Positions 28,290 to 36,427 of a DNA stretch of 64,000 nt are shown piece after piece. The notes under the pieces were generated by a model. The model was not told where the DNA came from. It saw only the letters and a list, made by a program, of their open reading frames with translations, and searched no databases. Source of the DNA: CAYJEJ01 sp964369315 (GTDB taxonomy: Bacteria; Pseudomonadota; Alphaproteobacteria; UBA3830; JAIRWN01); contig CAYJEJ010000003.1 in the NCBI GenBank assembly GCA_964369315.1, positions 62,001 through 126,000 on the forward strand. Reading direction: 5' to 3'. Position 1 is the stretch's first letter. Every line of letters begins with the position of its first letter. The position numbers and the translations under genes were made by a program.

Positions 28290-28406
28290 ATGATGCTGAA
28301 CAATTTAATGTCGTTATAAAATTGTCTATCGATAAGTTTATTATTTTATCTAATTTTTCATGTCAATTAACTCAGATTGGTTAAGTTTTTATTGTCTTAA
28401 TTAAAC

Positions 28407-28422
28407 GTTATGTTAACATAAC
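28407..28422 (+). promoter_or_regulatory. Perfect 16-bp palindrome upstream of the outer-membrane barrel gene
   Basis: GTTATGTTAACATAAC is a perfect inverted repeat 19 bp before the ATG at 28441. Its size and place fit an operator for a dimeric regulator, but no regulator is known and a second site was not seen. Confidence 0.4.
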
Positions 28423-28440
28423 ATCTGGTGTTTTTTAATT

Positions 28441-29114
28441 ATGGAGTTTTGTTATGAAGCATGTTGCATGTTGCATGTTGCATGTTGCATGTTGCTGGCT
28501 GCGTTTTCATTAGCTAATGTTCAAGCAGAGACAAGTGGTTCTGTTCAAGAAAGCAATGAGCCGTCTTCTTTCTCTGGTGCGTATGCGAGCCTTGGTGGAG
28601 CTTATGATTTTTGCTCTTTAAAACTGGAGTTTGAAAATAATAATTTGAGTTTTTCGCCAAAGTATTATGGCATTCTGGCTAATATTGGTTATGGCTATAC
28701 GTTTGATGGCGGTCTATATCTTGGTTTAGAAGGGGTCGTATCTTTTGGTTTGTGTCCTACTGATAAGAAAAATATTGGAAACACTGGTGCAACTATATCT
28801 GTGAAAGCTGATTCTATTAATTATGGTGCACTGGTTAGATGTGGTTATGATTTTGGCGATACACCAGTGTTAGTTTATGCGGTTACAGGTCTAGAACATT
28901 ATGGATGTACAGGTTCTAATAATGTGAATAGTGAAAAAGCATTTCAAAAAGGTTTCCGTCCTTGCTTAGGGTTGGGTGGTGCTTATAGATTTTCAGACGA
29001 CTTAGTGTAAGGGCTGATTTTATCCATACTTTTAGTTTGAAGAAGAAAGAGGATGATGAAACTACTACATACAACAAAAATAGAATTCAAGTAATGATGA
29101 CCTATAATTTTTAA
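28441..29114 (+). pseudogene. Outer-membrane beta-barrel protein, frameshifted and with a 7-bp repeat in the signal peptide
   Basis: The first ORF (28441-29010) encodes a signal-peptide-like start ending in ANVQA and a barrel with alternating strands (SGAYASLGGAYDF, ILANIGYGYTFDGGLYLGLEG). It stops at TAA 29008-29010. In the -1 frame the sequence continues at once as SVRADFIHTFSLKKK and ends MMTYNF at 29114, the usual aromatic C-terminus of outer-membrane barrels. One missing base near 29002-29004 therefore breaks a gene of about 224 codons. The 5' end holds five ATGTTGC units, so unit loss or gain shifts the frame. GGAG at 28443-28446 best fits the ATG at 28454, which is out of frame with five units; in-frame ATGs are 28441, 28468 and 28489. 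Confidence 0.8.
28461..28495 (+). repeat. Heptanucleotide tandem repeat (ATGTTGC)x5
   Basis: Five perfect units of 7 bp lie in the signal-peptide region of the outer-membrane barrel gene. Because 7 is not a multiple of 3, slippage changes the frame, and every unit carries an ATG. This is the layout of a simple-sequence contingency locus. Confidence 0.97.
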
Positions 29115-29185
29115 TTATTATGTGTTACAGTCATGAAGTTATTTTTATAACTATGGCGATAAACGTTATAAGTAATAGATGTTTT

Positions 29186-29434
29186 GGACCCGAGGGCGGA
29201 ACTCGGCACCTCCACCAAGATTAGGTTTTTTGCGGGGGTGAATTAGGCTCGACAGATATTGAAAGTTATAATTTTCGCTCGGCATGGTACCGTCGTTATC
29301 GGGCTAAAACTAATAAGTGCAAACGATAATTTTGCATTGACAGATGAGTTGAAAGCTGCTGCTTAGTTTAAGCAAGGCTTGAAGACTTTTTTGTCGCGGT
29401 TTAGGGGCTCCGGGCAACAGAAAGCCCCTGTTTT
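29186..29434 (+). ncRNA. ssrA: tmRNA, circularly permuted two-piece form
   Basis: The acceptor half comes first: T-arm CCGAG-GGCGGAA-CTCGG (29190-29206), acceptor strand CACCTCC (29207-29213), A and CCA to 29217. After a 16-bp spacer the coding half starts with GGGGGTG (29234-29240), which pairs with CACCTCC over seven positions (one G-U). The tag frame runs 29319-29366 from resume codon GCA to TAG and encodes ANDNFALTDELKAAA. This order, with the spacer removed in maturation, is the alphaproteobacterial permuted tmRNA. It rescues stalled ribosomes and marks products for ClpXP and Lon. The outer ends of the precursor are approximate. Confidence 0.95.
29404..29434 (+). terminator. Hairpin at the 3' end of the tmRNA coding piece
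   Basis: GGGGCT (29404-29409) pairs with AGCCCC (29423-29428), followed by TGTTTT. It may be the last helix of the coding piece and the terminator at once. The next 265 bp up to 29699 hold nothing I can assign. Confidence 0.7.
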
Positions 29435-29699
29435 CCAAATTTATGTTTTGTAGTATCTCTAGCAAACATACAATAATCAATTATCAATAATAATTTAAAT
29501 GGGCACCGCCTATACGATATATCTTTCTTCAGTCACAAAGTTTTGATGTGAATGGGATAATTCAGGGCTTAACTTAGGACGTTGAAAGACGCAAAAAACA
29601 CATAAGACTGTGCTGTTATAAGCAACCAAATTTCAAACAACGTTATATACAAAGCTATATAAATCTGATGAAGCCTTTTCAAGGAAAGCAAGGCTACCC

Positions 29700-31112
29700 C
29701 TAAAAACCAGAATAAATAAAATGCTGTACCTGTCCCAAGCTCATGAAGGCAATAGCCATCATCACAGCACATGCACTAGCCATTGAAACAACCTGCCATT
29801 TTTTTAAATTAGGTTTGCACATCCATTCTTGTATCCTGACGGTATCGGGCAAAAATATAATAACAAGGAGCCCTAAAACCAATGAATAATATCGATTAAA
29901 CACTAAAAAAGTCCCTGCGGTATTTAAAGTAAGCACAGAAGAGTAGATGTTTTTTGCGAAATCTAGACTTTGGCTTCTGAATAATACCCATCCTATACAG
30001 ACTAAAATGAAAGTGCTTAAAACTTTTACAAGGTCTGCACTTTTATTAAAGAATTTGAACGAGTTCATTCTGCCAAAAAATTTATGAGATTTCCACAGGT
30101 GATTAACCGTTAATAAAAGACCGTGATAACCGCCCCATACGACGAAAGTCCAAGCTCCTCCGTGCCAAATGCCGCCTAAAATCATCACCATGAATAAGTT
30201 TAGGTGCCTTCTAAAAGGGATAACTCGATTGCCGCCCAATGGAATGTAAACATAGTTCTTCAAAAAATTGGACAGGCTGATGTGCCATCGACGCCAAAAT
30301 TCAATTATAGACTTGGATTTATAGGGCGAGTCGAAGTTAAACGGAATCGTGACCCCAAACAGCCTAGAAACACCAACCGCCATATCTGAATAACCTGAAA
30401 AATCAAAGTAAAGTTGCACTGAATAGGCAAGTGTTGCCCATAAACAGGTTTTATAATGAAAAAACGCTAATCCATCAACATCAAAAACCTTCGTCACATA
30501 GTCGCCCAAGGGGTCAGCTATTATAATTTTTTTGAAAAAGCCGATGCTGAAATATAATAAAAATATGGCAATATTCTCTTGTGATACTTTAAATTTATTC
30601 GGGTTGCTAAGCTGAGGATAGAGCTCTTTGAAAGATAATATAGGCCCGCATATTAGGTGCGGGAAATAGCTAACGAATAATGAATAGCGAACGATGTCGT
30701 TTTTCGCAAAATCCTCACGATAGCAATCCACCAAAAATGCTATTTGCGTAAAGGTATAAAAAGATATTCCAAGCGGTATAGACGCATTATTCCCAACACC
30801 AAACCCTTGCCAATCACCAAAATTAATATATTTATAGCTTATCAAAAACAACACATTAAAAATCACACCGCCCCACATAAAGAGCAAACGACAGGGAAAA
30901 CGCTTCATGCATAAATATATGGTATAATTTATTAAAATAGATGCCGTCAAAGGCAAGACATCCATCGGATTCCAACAAACATAAAATATCACCGAGGCAA
31001 CTAAGAGCCAAATTGAGGTCAATTTTGCGTTTTGAAACTTTTGTAAAATAAAAAACACAAAAAAAGTAATTGGCAGAAAACCAAGTAAAAATTTATAGCT
31101 AGAAAATACCAC
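29700..31112 (-). CDS. MBOAT family membrane O-acyltransferase (AlgI/DltB-like)
   Basis: This is a polytopic protein of 470 residues with about ten hydrophobic segments. The signature of MBOAT O-acyltransferases is present: FWRRWHISLSNFLKNYVYIPLGGNR, and the catalytic histidine in GGIWHGGAWTFVVWGGYHG. The C-terminus FIYSGF matches the usual end. AlgI-type members move acetyl groups across the membrane onto polysaccharides. The usual SGNH partner (AlgJ/AlgX/PatB type) is not nearby. It starts 20 bp after the pdhC stop on the same strand, so it may be read with the pdh operon. A 67-codon ORF overlapping its end in another frame is not convincing. Confidence 0.93.
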   Translation of the reverse strand: MVFSSYKFLLGFLPITFFVFFILQKFQNAKLTSIWLLVASVIFYVCWNPMDVLPLTASILINYTIYLCMKRFPCRLLFMWGGVIFNVLFLISYKYINFGDWQGFGVGNNASIPLGISFYTFTQIAFLVDCYREDFAKNDIVRYSLFVSYFPHLICGPILSFKELYPQLSNPNKFKVSQENIAIFLLYFSIGFFKKIIIADPLGDYVTKVFDVDGLAFFHYKTCLWATLAYSVQLYFDFSGYSDMAVGVSRLFGVTIPFNFDSPYKSKSIIEFWRRWHISLSNFLKNYVYIPLGGNRVIPFRRHLNLFMVMILGGIWHGGAWTFVVWGGYHGLLLTVNHLWKSHKFFGRMNSFKFFNKSADLVKVLSTFILVCIGWVLFRSQSLDFAKNIYSSVLTLNTAGTFLVFNRYYSLVLGLLVIIFLPDTVRIQEWMCKPNLKKWQVVSMASACAVMMAIAFMSLGQVQHFIYSGF

Positions 31113-31132
31113 TTTTGTTTAACCCTTTGAAT

Positions 31133-32374
31133 TTATGCTAACATAACGGCGGGCTCTTCAATAAATCGCTTAAAAGCCGCCAAAAATTTTGCACCAACAA
31201 CACCGTCAACAACCCTGTGGTCAACAGATAATGTAACCGACATGACAGTTGCAACCACAACGCTTCCATCACGCACAACTGGTCGCGGCTCTCCTGTCCC
31301 TATAGCCAAAATGCATCCTTGAGGTGGATTGATTATGGCATTGAAATTTTTTATCCCATACATTCCAAGGTTTGAAACAGTAAATGTTCCGCCCTGAAAC
31401 TCTGCGGGCTGTAACTTCCCCTCATTGGCACGTTTAATTAAGTCCTTCGTCTTAGAAGAGATTTCACGCAATCCCATGGTTTGAGCTGCACTGACTATTG
31501 GGGTAATCAACCCGCCATCGACAGCAACTGCAACCGATACATCCGCGTCATAATATTGCATCACACCATCTTCATTCCAAGACGCATTCGCCGATGGAAC
31601 CTCCATAAGGGCATGAGCGACCGCCTTGATTACAAAATCGTTTACAGTGATTTTTAGCGATTCATCCCTAGCGTTAATCTTTTTTCGAACAGACAGAAGG
31701 TTGTCGAGCTCACAATCAATGGTTAGGTAAAAATGTGGCACCTGTTGTTTGGACTCTGTCAGCCTGCGAGCAATGGTCTTACGCATTTGGCTGACCTTAA
31801 TAAGGGTTGGGGCTTTCCTTTCACCTTGACCAATAAAATTACCAACATTGGACGAGCTGTTCATCGCTTGCTCAACATCGCTACGAACTATTCTTCCATA
31901 TGGACCAGTGCCTTTTACAGCGTTGATATCTAAGCCATGATTAGAGGCAACTCGTCGTGCTAGAGGGGTTGCAAATACCCGCTCATTACTAGTGCAACCA
32001 GACACATCATCGCGTTCAGCTTGAACTGTTTTTTCATTGGTGGTTGATGCAGGGGCAGGGCATGAAGGCTGTTCAGTAGAGGGTTGTTGAGCAGTCTGAG
32101 GTTTGTAACTATTCAACGATTCTTTTGCCTCACCTTCTTCTAAAATCAGGGCAATAATTTCATTAACTTTGACGTTCTCTGTGCCTTCTGGAACCAAAAT
32201 CTTCCCTAAAACGCCTTCATCGACACTTTCAACCTCCATCGTTGCTTTATCAGTTTCAATCTCAGCGATTACGTCGCCAGATTCAACTCGGTCACCTTCT
32301 TTTTTGACCCATTTAGCTAGGTTTCCTTCGGTCATAGTTGGCGACAAGGCTGGCATAAGAACTTCTATTGTCAT
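31133..32374 (-). CDS. pdhC: Pyruvate dehydrogenase complex dihydrolipoamide acetyltransferase (E2)
   Basis: E2 transfers the acetyl group from lipoamide to CoA and forms the core of the complex. A single lipoyl domain at residues 1-80 has the lipoylated lysine in EIETDKATMEVES. A Pro/Ala/Thr linker follows. The peripheral-subunit-binding domain is FATPLARRVASNHGLDINAVKGTGPYGRI, and the catalytic domain ends with the active-site SVDHRVVDG. At 413 residues it matches alphaproteobacterial and mitochondrial-type E2. It is third in pdhA-pdhB-pdhC; the E3 gene (lpd) is not next to it. Confidence 0.97.
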   Translation of the reverse strand: MTIEVLMPALSPTMTEGNLAKWVKKEGDRVESGDVIAEIETDKATMEVESVDEGVLGKILVPEGTENVKVNEIIALILEEGEAKESLNSYKPQTAQQPSTEQPSCPAPASTTNEKTVQAERDDVSGCTSNERVFATPLARRVASNHGLDINAVKGTGPYGRIVRSDVEQAMNSSSNVGNFIGQGERKAPTLIKVSQMRKTIARRLTESKQQVPHFYLTIDCELDNLLSVRKKINARDESLKITVNDFVIKAVAHALMEVPSANASWNEDGVMQYYDADVSVAVAVDGGLITPIVSAAQTMGLREISSKTKDLIKRANEGKLQPAEFQGGTFTVSNLGMYGIKNFNAIINPPQGCILAIGTGEPRPVVRDGSVVVATVMSVTLSVDHRVVDGVVGAKFLAAFKRFIEEPAVMLA

Positions 32375-32394
32375 AAAATCAATCCCTATATAAT

Positions 32395-33372
32395 TTAATT
32401 AAATAAACTTTTAACCTTGCTAACGATTTCGCTTACTTGGGGCATGGCGAGGCTCTCAAGGTTGGCGGCATATGGCATTGGCACATCTGCACCTGTAACA
32501 CGTAAAATCGGTGCGTCTAAATAGTCAAAGGCACGTTCCATAACTTGTGTCGCTATTTCTGAGCTAATGCCCGCATAGGGCCATCCCTCTTCTATACAGA
32601 TTAATCTATTAGTTTTTTTAACAGATGCAACAATTGTTTCAATATCCAAGGGACGAATCGTTCGCAAGTCAATCACTTCTGCCGAGATTCCCAAAGACTT
32701 TAATTGTTCACAAGCCTCTAATGTCTTTCCAACCGCAACAGAAAAACTGACCAAAGTTACATCACACCCCTCAGTTATGATTTTTGCCTTACCAATGGGT
32801 GTTGTGAGGTCTTTTTCATCTGAAATTTCAAACTTTTGTCCATACCACAGTTCATTTTCTAAAAATATCACTGGGTTTGGGTCGCGAATCGCAGATTTTA
32901 AGAGCCCTTTGGCATCATCAGCAAAATATGGGGCGATTACTTTAAGCCCAGGGCAATGTGCATACCAACTGGCAAAACATTGAGAATGCTGGGCGGCAAC
33001 CCGAGCCGCTACGCCGTTAACACCACGAAAAACAATGGGACATGTTATCTGCCCGCCAGACATATATAGTGTCTTTGCAGCTGAATTAATAATGTGGTCA
33101 ATCGCTTGCATAGCAAAATTGAATGTCATAAACTCTACTATAGGACGCAAACCAGCAATTCCTGCACCAAAACCAAGACCAGTAAAACCCATTTCGGTTA
33201 TAGGGGTATCTATTACACGCTTTGAGCCAAATTCTTGTAACAAACCTTGACTAACTTTATAGGCACCTTGATATTGAGCAACTTCCTCACCAATGAGAAA
33301 AACAGTCTCGTCACGAGCCATCTCTTCCTTCATTGCTTCTCGCAATGCTTCTCTTACTGTGATTTCTTTCAT
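32395..33372 (-). CDS. pdhB: Pyruvate dehydrogenase E1 component subunit beta
   Basis: This is the beta half of the thiamine-diphosphate-dependent E1. Family motifs are ITVREALREAMKEEM, IGEEVAQYQGAYKVSQGL, DTPITEMGFTGLGFGAG and AAQHSQCFASWYAHCPGLKV. At 325 residues it lacks the N-terminal lipoyl domain found in many free-living alphaproteobacteria such as rhizobia. It starts 8 bp after pdhA. Confidence 0.97.
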   Translation of the reverse strand: MKEITVREALREAMKEEMARDETVFLIGEEVAQYQGAYKVSQGLLQEFGSKRVIDTPITEMGFTGLGFGAGIAGLRPIVEFMTFNFAMQAIDHIINSAAKTLYMSGGQITCPIVFRGVNGVAARVAAQHSQCFASWYAHCPGLKVIAPYFADDAKGLLKSAIRDPNPVIFLENELWYGQKFEISDEKDLTTPIGKAKIITEGCDVTLVSFSVAVGKTLEACEQLKSLGISAEVIDLRTIRPLDIETIVASVKKTNRLICIEEGWPYAGISSEIATQVMERAFDYLDAPILRVTGADVPMPYAANLESLAMPQVSEIVSKVKSLFN

Positions 33373-33380
33373 GTTATTAC

Positions 33381-34367
33381 CTATATTATGATGTCTGTAT
33401 AAAGCTCTCCTGCTTCAGGAAACGGGGATTCGGAAGCAAATTTGGCAGATTCATTGACAATGTTTTTTATCTCAGCTTCAATGGATTTCAGTTTCTCTTC
33501 ACCAAACTTAAAATCGTTTATCAACTTAGATTTTACATAATTTATTGGGTCTTTAGAGGTTTTTACCTCCTCAACCTCATCTTTACTGCGATAAGTTGCG
33601 GGGTCAGACATGGAATGTCCGCGATAGCGATAAGTCTGCATCTCTAAGATTATTGGGCCTTTTCCAGACCTTGCATGGTCAATTGCTTGAACGCCTTTGT
33701 CAATGACGTCCTCGATATTCATACCATCGACGATTTTACCCGTGATATTAAAAGGTTCACCGCGTTTAAACAACTCGGTATTAGCATGTGAGCGTTCTAA
33801 CGATGTTCCCATGGCGTAAAGGTTGTTTTCTATAATATAAACAATTGGTAATTTCCACATAGATGCCATGTTAAAGGATTCATACACCTGACCTTGGTTT
33901 ACTGCACCATCTCCAAAATAACACAAGCAAACACCACCATCGCCCTTATATTGATGGGCAAATGCAAGACCAGTACCAATGGCAACGGGTGCACCAACAA
34001 TCCCGTGACCGCCATAAAAACGATGTTTTTTAGAGAACATGTGCATCGACCCGCCCTTACCCTTTGAACAGCCAGTTGCTCGACCTGTTAGCTCAGCCAT
34101 TATAACGTTTGGGTCGATTCCGCACATAAGCATGTGGGCGTGGTCTCTATAGGTTGTGATGGTGGAATCTTTGTCGCGATTCATAGCGAATTTCATGCCC
34201 GCAGCAATTGCCTCTTGCCCGATGTATAGATGGCAAAAACCACCAATCAGTCCCATACCATAAAGCTGAGAGCACTTTTCTTCAAACCTACGCATAAGTA
34301 ACATATCCCGATAAAAACCGGCGTAGTCTTGAGCATTAAAGGAGGAAACTTTTGTTTGTAATTTCAT
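33381..34367 (-). CDS. pdhA: Pyruvate dehydrogenase E1 component subunit alpha
   Basis: This subunit binds thiamine diphosphate and decarboxylates pyruvate. The TPP motif GDGAVNQGQVYESFNMASMW begins with GDG and ends with the N-x-A segment. GKGGSMHMF and the phosphorylation-loop-like YRYRGHSMSDPATYR are also present. At 328 residues it is normal for the heterotetrameric E1 of alphaproteobacteria and mitochondria. It is first in the operon, with about 110 bp separating it from the divergent miaA. Confidence 0.97.
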   Translation of the reverse strand: MKLQTKVSSFNAQDYAGFYRDMLLMRRFEEKCSQLYGMGLIGGFCHLYIGQEAIAAGMKFAMNRDKDSTITTYRDHAHMLMCGIDPNVIMAELTGRATGCSKGKGGSMHMFSKKHRFYGGHGIVGAPVAIGTGLAFAHQYKGDGGVCLCYFGDGAVNQGQVYESFNMASMWKLPIVYIIENNLYAMGTSLERSHANTELFKRGEPFNITGKIVDGMNIEDVIDKGVQAIDHARSGKGPIILEMQTYRYRGHSMSDPATYRSKDEVEEVKTSKDPINYVKSKLINDFKFGEEKLKSIEAEIKNIVNESAKFASESPFPEAGELYTDIII

Positions 34368-34481
34368 ATTGATAACCCCATAATCAATCGCTTATATTAA
34401 ATGAGTTTGTGAATATGTAACAGAGAAAACATGATAAAATCAAGTCGTAAACAGACTAACCTAGTAAATTAAAAAAATAAA

Positions 34482-35444
34482 GTGACTAAAAGAAACAAAT
34501 TAAAAAACATCGATAACACTAAAACCGTTATAATCATCGGTGGCGTAACTTGTAGTGGAAAATCGCAATTAGCAATTGACTTAGCTAGAGCAGTTAATGG
34601 CGAGATAATTAACGCCGATAGTATGCAGGTTTATAAAGAGCTTCCGATAATTACTGCTCAGCCTATGGAGGATGATAAAAAACTCTTTCCACACCATTTG
34701 TATGGCTTTTTGCCTTGTGATGAGGTTTTTACTGTTGCATCTTATATAGAATTAGTAAAGGAAAAGATTGAAAAAATATATGAAAAGGAAAAAACACCTA
34801 TTTTTGTGGGCGGAACAGGTTTTTATATTAGTGCCCTTTTAAATGGCATAAATCAAATCCCTGACACAAACCCCAGCATTAGGCAGGATGTTCGCAATGA
34901 ATATGAGGAAATTGGCATTGAAGCGTTTTATAATAAGCTATGTGCACTAGACCCTCAGACCTGCACTTATATTAATAAAAATGATAAACAACGCATGATG
35001 CGTTCGATGGAGGTTTTGAAGTCCTCGGGCAAGCCAATTAATTATTGGTGGAAAAATGCAAAAAAACCAATTTTTGAAGGTTTTAATGTAAAAACAATCG
35101 CACTAATTCCAGAAAAAGATATTCTGAATTTATACTTAAGACAGCGTATCGATAAGATGATAGACTGTGGATTGTTGGAAGAGGTGTCTGAATTTAATAA
35201 ACTATATCCATCCTTAAAAAACAGCTCTGCAAAAGCAATAGGTTTGCAAGATTTATTAGATTATGTGTCGGGAAAAACTAGCATTGATATTGCGATTGAA
35301 AAGATGTTAGTCTCGACAAGGCAATATGCCAAACGGCAGTCCACATGGTTTCGTAATCAACTTAAGGAAAAGGCGTTATTTCTAAATGAAATATATTTAG
35401 AACAAACAGAAATATTACAAAAAATTCAGGAATTTATTTTATGA
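34482..35444 (+). CDS. miaA: tRNA dimethylallyltransferase
   Basis: MiaA attaches the dimethylallyl group to A37 of tRNAs that read UNN codons. The P-loop is GGVTCSGKSQLA (the family more often has GPTASGKS), followed by EIINADSMQVYKELPIITAQP, HHLYGF, VGGTGFYISALLNG and the C-terminal STRQYAKRQSTWFRNQ. The start is GTG at 34482. Its stop overlaps the trxB ATG (ATGA). Confidence 0.97.
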   Translation: MTKRNKLKNIDNTKTVIIIGGVTCSGKSQLAIDLARAVNGEIINADSMQVYKELPIITAQPMEDDKKLFPHHLYGFLPCDEVFTVASYIELVKEKIEKIYEKEKTPIFVGGTGFYISALLNGINQIPDTNPSIRQDVRNEYEEIGIEAFYNKLCALDPQTCTYINKNDKQRMMRSMEVLKSSGKPINYWWKNAKKPIFEGFNVKTIALIPEKDILNLYLRQRIDKMIDCGLLEEVSEFNKLYPSLKNSSAKAIGLQDLLDYVSGKTSIDIAIEKMLVSTRQYAKRQSTWFRNQLKEKALFLNEIYLEQTEILQKIQEFIL

Positions 35445-36382
35445 CGAATATAAAAAAAACAAAAATGCTGATTATTGGTTCTGGTCCTGCGGGGTGCACG
35501 GCGGCAATATATTCAATACGTGCGGGGATTGAAACGGTTCAAATTCTTGGCGGGCAACCAGGTGGGCAATTAACATCTACTACAGAAATTGAAAATTTTC
35601 CTGGTTTTGAAAACTTTATAACAGGTTCAGAACTGATGGATGCGATGCAGGGTCAAGCAAAAAAACTTGGTGTAGAACAGGTTTATGACAGTGTGACAGA
35701 GGTCGATTTTTCTGGCAAAAGCTTTCTGGCAAAGACTGAATCAGGTATTGGCTATGAGTCTGATGCGGTGATAATCGCCACGGGTTCGCTCGCTAGGGCT
35801 CTTGACGTTTCAGACGAAGCGGTTTATCGGGGCAGGGGTCTGTCATATTGTGCCACTTGTGATGGATTTTTTTTCAGGGGTAAGAACGTCGTTATAATTG
35901 GTGGGGGCAATACTGCGGTTGAAGAAGCGATATACCTTAGCCAACTAGCCAAAAAAGTCACCCTTATTCATCGTCGTGATAGGTTCAGAGCTGATGAAGC
36001 TGAACAAAAAAAATTATTCTCCATACAAAACATTGAAATCATTTGGGATACAGTCGTTACCAACATAATTGGCGTTGAGAAAAACGGTGTTAAAATAGTT
36101 TCAGGAATTGAGACCAGAAATTTAAAAAACAATCTTGAGGAAAAAATTGATACAGACGGGGTTTTCGTGGCAATTGGAAGCGTTCCTGCCACAAAAATAT
36201 TTGACGGTCAATTAAAACTTGATGGTGATAATTATATTATCATAGATAAAAATCATCAAACATCTGTTGCAGGAGTTTTTGCCGCGGGGGATGTGACCTC
36301 AGGTAGCTTAAAACAAGCAATTGTTGCCGCTGGTAGTGGGTGTTTGGCTTTTAATTCAGCTAAAAAATGGCTCGAGCAATGA
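35441..36382 (+). CDS. trxB: Thioredoxin-disulfide reductase
   Basis: TrxB is the flavoenzyme that reduces thioredoxin with NADPH. The FAD-binding site is IGSGPAGCTAAIY, the redox pair is CATC in YCATCDGFFF, the NADPH-binding site is IGGGNTAVEEAIYL, and the second FAD motif is AAGDVTSGSLKQAI. At 313 residues it is standard. It is co-translated with miaA and followed by a strong terminator. Confidence 0.97.
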   Translation: MTNIKKTKMLIIGSGPAGCTAAIYSIRAGIETVQILGGQPGGQLTSTTEIENFPGFENFITGSELMDAMQGQAKKLGVEQVYDSVTEVDFSGKSFLAKTESGIGYESDAVIIATGSLARALDVSDEAVYRGRGLSYCATCDGFFFRGKNVVIIGGGNTAVEEAIYLSQLAKKVTLIHRRDRFRADEAEQKKLFSIQNIEIIWDTVVTNIIGVEKNGVKIVSGIETRNLKNNLEEKIDTDGVFVAIGSVPATKIFDGQLKLDGDNYIIIDKNHQTSVAGVFAAGDVTSGSLKQAIVAAGSGCLAFNSAKKWLEQ

Positions 36383-36388
36383 AAAAAT

Positions 36389-36427
36389 CTTCCCAAAGCA
36401 TGAAAACTTTGGGAAGAAGTTATTTTT
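36389..36427. terminator. Terminator between trxB and the convergent LRR-like gene
   Basis: A 10-bp stem CTTCCCAAAG/CTTTGGGAAG with an 8-base loop is followed by AAGTTATTTTTT. A-rich sequence on the left side lets it serve the opposite strand as well. Confidence 0.9.

Noticed and set aside
28990..29015. Programmed -1 frameshifting in the barrel gene
   Set aside because: No slippery heptamer is present at the shift point (GACTTAGTG), so a simple lost base is more likely.
29569..29772. A 67-codon ORF on the minus strand overlapping the end of the MBOAT gene
   Set aside because: It begins inside the MBOAT reading frame, has no ribosome-binding site and no recognisable family; its first third is simply the MBOAT sequence in another frame.
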